DNA from: Ardenticatenaceae bacterium
GTDB lineage: Bacteria > Chloroflexota > Anaerolineae > Promineifilales > Promineifilaceae
Direction: 5' to 3'
DNA length: 64,000 nucleotides
Assembly: GCA_020634375.1 (NCBI GenBank)
Contig: JACKBX010000004.1
Coordinates: forward strand, 248,001-312,000
Shown here: positions 17,016 through 24,812 of the stretch, piece after piece
How the letters are laid out: every line of letters starts with the position of its first letter
Position numbering within the stretch: position 1 is the first letter of the stretch
The notes under the pieces: model-generated
Databases searched by the model: none
Told to the model about the DNA's origin: nothing
What the model saw: only the letters and a program-made list of their open reading frames with translations
Program-made: the position numbers and the translations under genes

Positions 17016-18528
17016 AGGACGCGAATTACCACAATTGCCCAAACAGGTAACCACATTAGACGGTCAGGCTGTGGATGTACAGGGGGATGTTTGGCGGCTT
17101 CGTGTCTCGGCTGATGGAGGCCAGCGCTTCTACATCAAATGGGCCACCCTGATATCCATCACAACGAAAGATAACAGTCCAGTTTTAGCGCAGCGGACGA
17201 TACAGCTGGTACGTCTCTATCTGGCCGACCGCTTAACCCGTAGAAAAAGCAGTACGGTTCGGAACGATTTCAGCGCTTTTGTTTCTTTCTGCCAATGGTG
17301 GCGCCAAAATGAGCCGACAAAGCAACCTTTTGTTTGGGACTATTACGATGAGCCAACGGCGCGGGCCTTCTTACGCTGGTGCGAAACGACAGCTGACAAC
17401 GGCAATCGCTTTTCCCGTATTCGAGTCTTCTACGAGTGGGGGACTGCGCGTCAGTATCCCGACTTTGACCCTGCTTTCTTCCAGACGCTAAAGACCGTTC
17501 ACACTCAAGGTAATGCCAAAGGACACCATGTCCGGTTTCGACATCCAACAAAAGGGCCGTTTTCAGAAGCGGAGAAACAGCTTCTTGTACGGGCTATTCA
17601 CAGCCAATGCGGTACGGATGAAGACCGTGCGCTGGTTATGCTCCACTTGGAACTGGGGGTCAATCCACACGCATTGGTGCGATTGACAAACCGCGACTTC
17701 ATCAACATTAAAATGAAACAAGGCGATTTTTACCAACTGGATGTGCCGCGTGTTAAAAAGCGTGCTGTGCAGCGGGAAACTAAGCGACGTCCCATTAGCC
17801 GTCGGCTAGGAGAACTCCTCCAACAATTAACATCTGGTGAGCCAGATGAAGTCCTGTTGCATTGGTTATCTGCCGATGCGCCTTTGGCGGCGATACGAAC
17901 AGCCATGGGACGATTTGCCAGAGACGCTGACCTCGTCTCGCCACGAACGGGAAAGCGGCTGCAGTTACATCCACGACGCTTCCGCTACACACTGGCCACC
18001 CACCTGGCGGCTGAGGGCGCTTCCAGATTCCACATCGCCGAGGTACTCGACCATACCGATTTGCAAAACGTTGACGTGTACGTCGAAACAACACCGGCCA
18101 TTATTGGGCCAGTAGCGACAGCCACCGATGCGGCGCTAACGCCGTTAGTGAACCGATTTTTGGGCAAGCTTGTAGACAAACCGGGAGAAACGGCGGCCAC
18201 CAGCATGACTGATAACACGATTGTACCGGCGACCGTGCCGCATATTCCCCTACCCCTGTTAAGTACAAGTGGTATTGGCGTTTGCGGCCGAAATGTACGG
18301 CAGGATGGACTGTGCCAGTTGTTTCCACCGCTTAGCTGCTACCTGTGTCCTAGTTTTGCCGCCTGGCGAAACGAATCGCACCAATCCTTATTGGCTAATC
18401 TGGAGGCCTTCATCGCGGCTCATGGTGAATTGGCAGATGCTCGCATCCTGAAGCAGTTAGATGAAATTCGAGCCGCTATCGCCGAAGTTGTCTTCCGGTG
18501 CAGTTCTAGTGCGGAGGGAATGACATGA
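17008..18528 (+). CDS. Tyrosine recombinase 2, divergent active site with Cys cluster
   Basis: A 506-residue protein starting at GTG 17008 inside the end of the previous gene. The catalytic domain is recognisable from H-P-R-R-F-R-Y-T-L-A-T-H-L (about 320-332) and L-D-H-T-D-L-Q-N-V-D-V-Y-V-E (Tyr about 356). The usual box I G-L-R-x-x-E is replaced by G-V-N-P-H-A-L-V-R-L, and the second His of H-x-L-R-H is Tyr. A C-terminal C-x9-C-x7-C-x2-C cluster (about 425-446) may bind zinc. I recall similar H-P-x-R-F-R-x-T-L-x-T proteins as partner recombinases of Tn554-like elements. It may be catalytic by an altered arrangement or a structural partner. Confidence 0.85.
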   Translation: MDKGRELPQLPKQVTTLDGQAVDVQGDVWRLRVSADGGQRFYIKWATLISITTKDNSPVLAQRTIQLVRLYLADRLTRRKSSTVRNDFSAFVSFCQWWRQNEPTKQPFVWDYYDEPTARAFLRWCETTADNGNRFSRIRVFYEWGTARQYPDFDPAFFQTLKTVHTQGNAKGHHVRFRHPTKGPFSEAEKQLLVRAIHSQCGTDEDRALVMLHLELGVNPHALVRLTNRDFINIKMKQGDFYQLDVPRVKKRAVQRETKRRPISRRLGELLQQLTSGEPDEVLLHWLSADAPLAAIRTAMGRFARDADLVSPRTGKRLQLHPRRFRYTLATHLAAEGASRFHIAEVLDHTDLQNVDVYVETTPAIIGPVATATDAALTPLVNRFLGKLVDKPGETAATSMTDNTIVPATVPHIPLPLLSTSGIGVCGRNVRQDGLCQLFPPLSCYLCPSFAAWRNESHQSLLANLEAFIAAHGELADARILKQLDEIRAAIAEVVFRCSSSAEGMT

Positions 18529-20474
18529 ACGAGCAAACACAAACCGCGATTGAATCGCTTATTGCCCTTGGCCGGCGTCAATTTAAAGCTGACCTGGGCG
18601 GAACAAACCAATCCTTTGATGACATGGTTTGGGATGTAACCTCCCTGGCCAACCGTACACCAAATGGCACCTTGCGCCTGTACTTCACCCAATACAACAG
18701 TTACGACATTCCCTTGCCCCGGGGCTATGCGGTGGTCATTAAGAGTTGGGTTTTATTATCCCGGAAAGCATCGGCCGCGGATATGAGAAACAACCTCATG
18801 GCAGGGCGGGTGTTATGGGAAGCCGTGTGGCAACGACACCAGCGAACTGAGACGTCATTTGATTGGGCCACCCTATGCGAGGAAGACCTGAACCAAACAG
18901 AATTACTCATGATGGAGCGATGGGCCTTGTCTACCGCCCACAAAGTTGGGCATCGTCTGCTTCGCCTGGCACAATTTCTGGCGGCTCGCCAAATCTGTCG
19001 GCCTTTATATTACACCCTACAAACGCCGCGACCGAGTGACTTCAACAACCACACCCTGAGCGGTCAGGCAGCACGCCGCGCCAAACTGCCGTCAGCCAAC
19101 GCTCTCAATGGGTTGGCCGACATTTATCGGGAACTGGCGACCGAACCAGCGGACCGTTTGTTGGCGGCCGCCATAGCGCTATTGACCGTTACCGGTTTTC
19201 GTGTGCGGGAATTACTAACGCTACCAGAGGATTGTGAAGTTTATGAGCAACATGAGGGTGAGGTTGCTTATGGTGTTCGTTACTACAAAGAAAAAAGCAA
19301 AGGGGGGCGGAAAATGTTAGCGGTGCGGTGGTTGACCCCACTCCAGGCTGAATTAGCCCAAGCCGCAATCGCCGAGATTCGCCGGCTAACGACCGCGGCT
19401 CGTGTCCAAGCCAAAGCATTAGAGGTGCAGCCAGACCGCATTGTCCTACCGGGAATTAAACCGGAACAGTGCTTGAGCGCCAAAGAGGTTTGTGACTTGC
19501 TTGGACTTCGCAGCCTTACAACCATTTACAAATGGTGTCAAGCTGGATTTCCCCATGAATACCAGGGGAGCAAGTGTCTCCTGCGGGCACAAGACCTGGC
19601 CGATTATCTTTACCAACAACGACGGTCGTTTCTCTGGACAGTAGACCGCAAAGACGGCACCTACCAGATGCTGTCGGAGACATTGTTCATCGCGCCGCGG
19701 CATTTCTTTCGCCGCGGCAAAGGGAATATCCATTTGCTCATCGATCCCGTGGTTAGCCAGCAAGTGAACGACTTCCTCAGAAGCCGCGATAATATGAAGT
19801 CAGCCTTTGCACGATTTGATATACGTGAGGAAGACGGCGCTGTGTGTGCGATTACCTCCCATCAGTTACGGCATTGGCTCAATGATCTGGCTGACAAGGG
19901 GGGCCTCCCCATTGAATTATTGACTCGTTGGATGGGGCGCGAGAATGCTTATGACACCGAAGCATACCGCCACGCCAGCGTAGATGAGCGGTTAGCCTGG
20001 GTTAAGCAAAGTATCCAGGAAGAAAGGCTGAGCGGTACGATGACCGACGTTTATTTTGAATTGCCGGAAGGTGAGCGAGATGCCTTCTTGTCAGGGCAAA
20101 TTCAGGCCGTGCATTTCACGCCGATGGGGATTTGCATCCATGACTTTGCCATCGAACCATGCCCTTACCATCTGAACTGCGTCCGAGGTTGTCCTGGCTA
20201 TCTGCGTACCAAGGGCAACCAACGAGAACGCCAATATCTGTTACAAATTCGGGAAAACACGCAGCAGGCACTGGCTTATGCCAACAAACAAGCAAATGAG
20301 GGAAACCAAGATCTAGCAGAAGCCTGGGTGAGCCACCACGAGGCCACTTTAAGAGGTATAGATGCAGCTTTGACCGTTGATGATTGTGACTGGGTAGAAG
20401 CAGGGGAAAGAGTTAATCCGCAGACGATACCGCTGCCAGTCTTAACGACGGCAGAGGAGACGAACGATGGGTAG
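18525..20474 (+). CDS. Tyrosine recombinase 3 (TnpB-like) with an inserted helix-turn-helix
   Basis: A 649-residue recombinase overlapping the previous gene as ATGA. The N-terminal 200 residues are a probable core-binding domain. Box I is T-G-F-R-V-R-E-L-L (Arg about 226), and K-E-K-S-K-G-G-R-K near 260 fits the catalytic Lys hairpin. After that comes an excisionase/MerR-like segment: A-K-E-V-C-D-L-L-G-L-R-S-L-T-T-I-Y-K-W then L-L-R-A-Q-D-L-A-D-Y-L (about 315-365). Box II follows as T-S-H-Q-L-R-H-W (about 444-451) and the nucleophile in D-T-E-A-Y-R-H (about 480). A C-x8-C-x5-C-x3-C cluster (about 538-558) precedes a coiled C-terminus. The inserted domain within the catalytic fold is unusual. 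Confidence 0.88.
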   Translation: MNEQTQTAIESLIALGRRQFKADLGGTNQSFDDMVWDVTSLANRTPNGTLRLYFTQYNSYDIPLPRGYAVVIKSWVLLSRKASAADMRNNLMAGRVLWEAVWQRHQRTETSFDWATLCEEDLNQTELLMMERWALSTAHKVGHRLLRLAQFLAARQICRPLYYTLQTPRPSDFNNHTLSGQAARRAKLPSANALNGLADIYRELATEPADRLLAAAIALLTVTGFRVRELLTLPEDCEVYEQHEGEVAYGVRYYKEKSKGGRKMLAVRWLTPLQAELAQAAIAEIRRLTTAARVQAKALEVQPDRIVLPGIKPEQCLSAKEVCDLLGLRSLTTIYKWCQAGFPHEYQGSKCLLRAQDLADYLYQQRRSFLWTVDRKDGTYQMLSETLFIAPRHFFRRGKGNIHLLIDPVVSQQVNDFLRSRDNMKSAFARFDIREEDGAVCAITSHQLRHWLNDLADKGGLPIELLTRWMGRENAYDTEAYRHASVDERLAWVKQSIQEERLSGTMTDVYFELPEGERDAFLSGQIQAVHFTPMGICIHDFAIEPCPYHLNCVRGCPGYLRTKGNQRERQYLLQIRENTQQALAYANKQANEGNQDLAEAWVSHHEATLRGIDAALTVDDCDWVEAGERVNPQTIPLPVLTTAEETNDG

Positions 20475-20880
20475 GAAAAGTCAGGAAGCTGAAATGACAG
20501 CAGCCGTGAAAGAGTATCTAGAAGCTGCACAACGCGAGCAAACGGATGTATGTCAGTTGGATGTCAAAAGCGTGGCCGCTGCCTTAGGCATTAGTCGCAC
20601 GTCGATCTACAAATATGGCCTGGACAAGCCAATTCGAGAAGCCCAACAGCAGCAGGTCGCCGAGGGCAGTGAAAAGCCGCGCCGATTGAGTCATATGTTG
20701 GCTGATCTCCGCCAGGAGTTGAAACAAACTGAAATACGAAACAAAGCCTTGCTAACGCGGCTGAATTTGGTAGAGGCCAATGCTGCCCGGTTGGGAATTG
20801 ATCCGGAAGAATTGTACCAGCCATTAGTAAAGCCGGTGCGTGTACTGTCTCACGTCGGCCGTTCCAAGAAATTTGTATAA
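20467..20880 (+). CDS. TnpC-like small DNA-binding/coiled-coil protein (DUF6262-like)
   Basis: A 137-residue basic protein overlapping the end of the third recombinase. It has a short helix-turn-helix (V-K-S-V-A-A-A-L-G-I-S-R-T-S-I-Y-K-Y, about 34-51) followed by a long coiled coil (about 70-105, R-Q-E-L-K-Q-T-E-I-R-N-K-A-L). This is the size and architecture of Tn554 TnpC, an accessory factor that affects orientation and efficiency of transposition. Its position as the last gene also fits. Confidence 0.82.
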   Translation: MGRKSQEAEMTAAVKEYLEAAQREQTDVCQLDVKSVAAALGISRTSIYKYGLDKPIREAQQQQVAEGSEKPRRLSHMLADLRQELKQTEIRNKALLTRLNLVEANAARLGIDPEELYQPLVKPVRVLSHVGRSKKFV

Positions 20881-21147
20881 TGTTTCAAGATGTGTAGGAC
20901 CGCAGCCGTAGTAGGGGGTGTGGGCAGTGTGGGTAACTCGGCAGAGTTATCCATACTGTCCACGCCCCACAAGGACCAGCATAAGGCCACAAAATGGGTC
21001 GAAAATGGTCATTAGGTGAACACGGATTAAGTGTACACATTGTAGGAGGTGAAATGGACTTGAGAGCTTGATGACAACGTTTCTTCTCCAGAAACCTGAC
21101 CGTCAATCTCCAAGCCTATAAGTGGACATAGACAAAAACAGGGGGAA
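20881..21147. other. Non-coding right end of the element
   Basis: 267 bp without a convincing gene. A long near-perfect hairpin (core arms 20920-20939 and 20944-20963, loop GGCA, extendable to about 20913-20970, with G-T pairs on one strand only) dominates. Further on, AGGAGGT (21044-21050) precedes an ATG opening a five-codon frame (21054-21071). The right inverted repeat is at 21118-21134. The G-T bias suggests the structure is kept at RNA level or as single-stranded DNA. Confidence 0.75.
21118..21134. repeat. Right imperfect inverted repeat of the element
   Basis: ATAAGTGGACATAGACA, inverted partner of 15699-15715 with three mismatches. It lies 13 bp inside the second CCCTTCT heptamer. 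Confidence 0.8.
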
Positions 21148-21176
21148 CCCTTCTAAAAACTTGCATTGTTTGAGGA

Positions 21177-21215
21177 AGCCCTGCAAGGATATTAGAATCC
21201 TTGCAGGGCTTTTTT
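21177..21215. terminator. Strong bidirectional terminator, probably the original ssb terminator
   Basis: AGCCCTGCAAGGAT pairs perfectly with 21197-21210 around a six-base loop and is followed by a T run on the plus strand. It lies between the element and the convergent surface-protein gene. Confidence 0.92.
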
Positions 21216-21219
21216 GTTG

Positions 21220-23634
21220 CTACCGCAATATTGTTGGCAAATAAATCAAATACCCGTCATCATTCAAAATAGCGGCCGGGCTGCCGTTTACTGTAATGGG
21301 TACATTCGCGTTGCTAATCAGGCTGCTGTAGTATTCATCTGCTTCCAGTTCCATATCGCCTACAACATCAACCGTGTACGTTTTCACCGTCTCGCCCGGC
21401 AAGAATGTGAGCGTGCCCGGCGTAGCCAGGAAATCTACCCCTAAGGTGGCGCCATCCTCACCATAGCCTGAACTGACCTCATAATCTACCGTAATTGTGA
21501 ATGCTGCCGGTGTGGAGAGGGTGACGGTGAAAACGGCCGGAGTCAATCCGCTGTTGCCTTCCGGGATGTGGGGGCCGTAGTTGTGCGATAATCGTGCTGA
21601 ATCATCGTCTGTAATTGTTCCTGTTGCCGCAGCGTCTTCCAAATTGGCGTTGACTGCGCCAGATAACTGTACGGTGAAGTTCTCGCTTATGCCTTCATCT
21701 ATGATGTCGCCCAGCACGGTTACGGTGATTTGCTGGCTGGTTTCGCCAGGGTTGAAGGTCAGGGTGTCGGCAACGGCCGTATAATCCACCCCTGCTTCAG
21801 CCGTTCCCGCGACTGTCGTGTAATCCACCGTCACCGTATCCGGGCTGGGCGGGGAAAGCTGCACAGTAAACAGCATGTTCACCGTGCTGCTGTTTCCCTC
21901 TAACACAGATTCGTCAGCAATGGTTAGCGCAGGCAGACCATCATCGTCTACAATCGTGCCCGTTGCCAGGCCATCCACAAGCTCTGCATTGCTGGGGTTG
22001 CTCAATTGTACCGTGAAGGTCTCGTCTGGCTCGTCACCGGTATCGCCGATGACATCTACCATGATGTACTGGGTGCTTTCGCCGGAGTTGAAGGTGAGGG
22101 TGTCGGCAACGGCCGTATAATCCACCCCTTCCGTCGCTGTCCCTGCAATCGTGGCATAATCCACCGTCACTGTTTGCGTGTTAGTGGGGGCCAGGGTGAC
22201 GGTGAAGACGGCCGTTGTCGTGCCACCGTTCCCCTCCAAAATCATCACATCAGCGATGGTGAGCTGGTGCTGCGCCTCGTAAGCCCCTTTGTCGCAGGTG
22301 GGTGTGCCGTCGTTGTCGCCGTCATACGGCCGTGCCACGCCGCGTTGATCGGTGGCCGGGCAAGCGGCATTTGTGCCGCTGTCAATGGCCGGGCTGCCCG
22401 GCAGCAAGGCATGGGTCAGGGTTTCGCCGCCGTAATCGCCTAGCGGTTGCAGCAGCGGGTCAATCCCTTGTTCATCTCCCGTTTGTGTAAAGGCACATGA
22501 AGAATCATCCGCGAGGTTATACCCTAGCGAAGTCCAATTACCCGCAGTGCCCCCGCAGTTGAGGTCATCGTTCCCGGCTAAAATGGCGTTGACGATACTC
22601 ACGGTAGCGTTGTTGCCGATGAACAGGCCATTGAACCCAGTGCCGGCGGAACCAGTACGGCCGTTGTTAGCAATGGTGCTGTTTTGCAAGGTTAATACCG
22701 TGCTGGGGCCGGAGATATACAGACCGCCATAGTTGTTGCTGGCTGTGTTGCCGCTCACGGTGACGTTGGTAAAGGAGGCTTCGCCGCTGTACGCAAAGAA
22801 AGCTGCGCCGCTGGCCGCCTCATTGCCTTGCAGTGTCACGCCATCTAGCGTAGCTTGATCATCCGTAACCAGGCCACCGCCAAAGGAGCCTGCGCTGTTG
22901 TCGCGCACGGTGACATTATGCAGATATATCGGCTGGGTAGCGTAAATACCGCCACCATAGGTGAATTCGGCCACGTTTTCGGCTACCAAGGAATGGGTCA
23001 TGGTGATGCCACCTGAAGTGTAGTTATAGATACCGCCACCATTTGCCTCAGTGGTGTTGCTGAGGATTTGCGTGTTGTTAATGATCAGATCGCCATTGTT
23101 GAAGATAGCGCCCCCATTGCCCTGAGCATTGTTGTTGATGAGCACGCTGTCTTCAATGGTCAGGCTGCCAGATGCCAGAATGGCCCCACCGCTGGTGTCA
23201 AAAATGATGCTGGAATCGGTGACAACCTGCCCATGTTGGATGGTGACACCGGATAAGGTGCTGCTGCCGCTAAACTGAAATGCACGGCCTGCGTAGTTAG
23301 CGTCTATGATGGTGCTGCCTGCTCCTGCTCCTAGCAGGGTTAACTGGTAGATTGTGATGTCATGTTCCAGGTAAGTCCCTGCGGCGATTTGGATGGTGTC
23401 GTCGGCACTGGCTTTGGCAACGGCCGTTTCAATTGTCGCACAAGCTGTTCCTGGAGAAAGGCAGTCGTTGTTGTCATCGTCGCCGCTGCCCGCATCCACG
23501 TACCAGATGGTATTGGGAGCCGCTTGCAAAGGGGCAGCCCCGCCGGAAAACCAGAGGGAAATCACACCTAGCAGCCCGCCACTAACCAACAGAACTGCGC
23601 CGAATGATGCCCAAAAAGATTTGTACTTGTTCAT
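21220..23634 (-). CDS. Secreted beta-helix and triple Calx-beta surface protein
   Basis: An 804-residue exported protein. The signal peptide ends near residue 38 (L-Q-A-A-P). A T-I-W-Y-V-D-A-G-S-G-D-D-D start and the C-A-T-I-E-T-A-V block lead into beta-helix rungs (about 75-380). The anchor-Q-like C-P-A-T-D-Q-R-G-V-A-R-P segment follows at about 430. Then come three Calx-beta domains (about 460-555, 560-660, 665-785), each starting with an E-G-N-x-G/S motif; the first two close with D-D-D or D-D. The protein ends in YLIYLPTILR. AAGGAG precedes the ATG. Calx-beta domains bind calcium, so a calcium-stiffened adhesin-like fibre is plausible. Four of its ACGGCCGT copies encode T-A-V in homologous repeats. 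Confidence 0.88.
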   Translation of the reverse strand: MNKYKSFWASFGAVLLVSGGLLGVISLWFSGGAAPLQAAPNTIWYVDAGSGDDDNNDCLSPGTACATIETAVAKASADDTIQIAAGTYLEHDITIYQLTLLGAGAGSTIIDANYAGRAFQFSGSSTLSGVTIQHGQVVTDSSIIFDTSGGAILASGSLTIEDSVLINNNAQGNGGAIFNNGDLIINNTQILSNTTEANGGGIYNYTSGGITMTHSLVAENVAEFTYGGGIYATQPIYLHNVTVRDNSAGSFGGGLVTDDQATLDGVTLQGNEAASGAAFFAYSGEASFTNVTVSGNTASNNYGGLYISGPSTVLTLQNSTIANNGRTGSAGTGFNGLFIGNNATVSIVNAILAGNDDLNCGGTAGNWTSLGYNLADDSSCAFTQTGDEQGIDPLLQPLGDYGGETLTHALLPGSPAIDSGTNAACPATDQRGVARPYDGDNDGTPTCDKGAYEAQHQLTIADVMILEGNGGTTTAVFTVTLAPTNTQTVTVDYATIAGTATEGVDYTAVADTLTFNSGESTQYIMVDVIGDTGDEPDETFTVQLSNPSNAELVDGLATGTIVDDDGLPALTIADESVLEGNSSTVNMLFTVQLSPPSPDTVTVDYTTVAGTAEAGVDYTAVADTLTFNPGETSQQITVTVLGDIIDEGISENFTVQLSGAVNANLEDAAATGTITDDDSARLSHNYGPHIPEGNSGLTPAVFTVTLSTPAAFTITVDYEVSSGYGEDGATLGVDFLATPGTLTFLPGETVKTYTVDVVGDMELEADEYYSSLISNANVPITVNGSPAAILNDDGYLIYLPTILR

Positions 23635-23775
23635 GTCAATCTCCTTCCGTATGAAGTTTTATTCAGCCTGACAGGTTGTAAAGACTTGACAGGTATTTAC
23701 TACAATACGGATGGAGCGATCAGAAAACGATCCTAATTGTTTGAGAGGGGTGTGCAAAGGGAGAAACGGCCGTTG

Positions 23776-24750
23776 TCAACCTTCAATAGACAGACTTCCA
23801 ACCAGCCATTCTTCCAAATCCGCTAGCGAGCGAAGTGTAGACATATCTTGCTGCCAGAGATAATCCACGATGGCGGCGCCAAAGCGGTGCAGAAAGGTGT
23901 AGGTGAATAGCTGGCGGCGAAAGGCGGCGTCCAGGCGTAGGGTGGGATCGTAGGCGTGTAGGATGGCGCGGAAAAAGGCGGCATCGCGGCGGCAGAGGCT
24001 GTACCAGAGAGCGATCCAGTCGTAAACGGCCGTTCCCACTTCCGCATCAGCCCAATCAATCAGCGCGGCGATGCGCCACCGCCCCGCCTCCCGGCGCAGC
24101 AGCAGGTGGTCTTCGGTCAGGTCGGCATTGAGCAGGTGCAGGGGGGATGACGGCCGTTCCCCCTGCCACCCCTGCATCATTTCTGCCAACTCGTTGATGG
24201 TGACGGCCGTCAAATACCCAGCATCGCGCAGCTTTGCCAGATTAGCCGCCGCATTTTGGCGCAGTTGCCGCTGCCATGCTTGTGGCGACATCTCAAAATG
24301 GCGCAGCCCGGAGATGGGCGCGGCGTGTAGCTGTCGCAGCGCCGTACCCAATTCCTGCCCCAACGCCAACCTTTGCGCCGGCGCAATCTCATCAAACACC
24401 TCGCGGATGGGCCGCCCGGCGCGGAAGCTCAGCAGCAAATAGGGCCACTCAATGCGGTCGGCGTACACGCCATCGCCCAGCAGCGGCGGCAAAAAGGGGT
24501 GTTGCAGGGTTTGGTAGACTTCCCGTTCGCGCAAAAAGTCTTGCGGCAGCATGGGCGGATAGAGCTTCACCACCACCTGCTCATCCACCACAAACACGGC
24601 GCATGTGCCTGGAAACCCGGCCTTGACTGTGCCCGCCGTGAGGCCGTGCTGCCGACAAATGCGCCGCACCACCGGCTGCCACAGCGCGGCATCGGTAAAC
24701 ATGGCCGACCAATCCGACCAGTTGTTGATGGGGGGTAAAAAGGAAGTCAT
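23776..24750 (-). CDS. APH-fold phosphotransferase with an altered catalytic loop
   Basis: About 324 residues of the aminoglycoside/choline-kinase fold. The nucleotide lysine lies in V-V-V-K-L-Y-P. The catalytic loop, normally H-G-D-L-x-x-x-N, reads N-A-D-L-T-E-D-H here, keeping the Asp but not the His or metal Asn. The following I-D-W-A-D-A-E-V-G keeps the metal Asp. I chose ATG 24750 because the longer frame would translate the heptad repeat upstream. The substrate is unknown; such enzymes phosphorylate sugars, choline, amino acids or antibiotics. It is downstream of the aldehyde dehydrogenase gene on the same strand. Confidence 0.75.
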   Translation of the reverse strand: MTSFLPPINNWSDWSAMFTDAALWQPVVRRICRQHGLTAGTVKAGFPGTCAVFVVDEQVVVKLYPPMLPQDFLREREVYQTLQHPFLPPLLGDGVYADRIEWPYLLLSFRAGRPIREVFDEIAPAQRLALGQELGTALRQLHAAPISGLRHFEMSPQAWQRQLRQNAAANLAKLRDAGYLTAVTINELAEMMQGWQGERPSSPLHLLNADLTEDHLLLRREAGRWRIAALIDWADAEVGTAVYDWIALWYSLCRRDAAFFRAILHAYDPTLRLDAAFRRQLFTYTFLHRFGAAIVDYLWQQDMSTLRSLADLEEWLVGSLSIEG

Positions 24751-24765
24751 AGGAGTCTGCAAGTG

Positions 24766-24805
24766 GCAAGTTTGCAAGTGGCAAGTAATAAACTTGCAAA
24801 CTTGC
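24766..24805. repeat. Heptad GCAAGTG/T repeat in inverted arrangement
   Basis: GCAAGTTTGCAAGT (24766-24779) is inverted perfectly at 24792-24805, flanked by further GCAAGTG words. It lies between two same-strand genes. Confidence 0.85.
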
Positions 24806-24812
24806 ATACTTG

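Larger units (their letters stand above)
15678..21154 (+). mobile_element. Tn554-like element of three tyrosine recombinases plus TnpC-like protein, inserted at the 3' end of ssb
   Basis: About 5.5 kb. The outer heptamer CCCTTCT is present at both ends (15678-15684 and 21148-21154). Just inside, at 14 and 13 bp, lie imperfect 17-bp inverted repeats (15699-15715 and 21118-21134, 14 of 17 matching). Four tightly overlapping same-strand genes fill the element, and no passenger gene is seen. Classical Tn554 carries tnpA, tnpB and tnpC and integrates site-specifically; here there is one recombinase more. The element holds one ACGGCCGT in 5.5 kb against roughly one per 680 bp around it, consistent with transfer from another genome. 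The exact ends are inference from the repeats. Confidence 0.85.

Noticed and set aside
20913..20970. Similarity of the right-end hairpin to an integron attC site
   Set aside because: It is a long foldable palindrome, but the R-Y-Y-Y-A-A-C and G-T-T-R-R-R-Y boxes are not at the required places and no IntI-type integrase is present.
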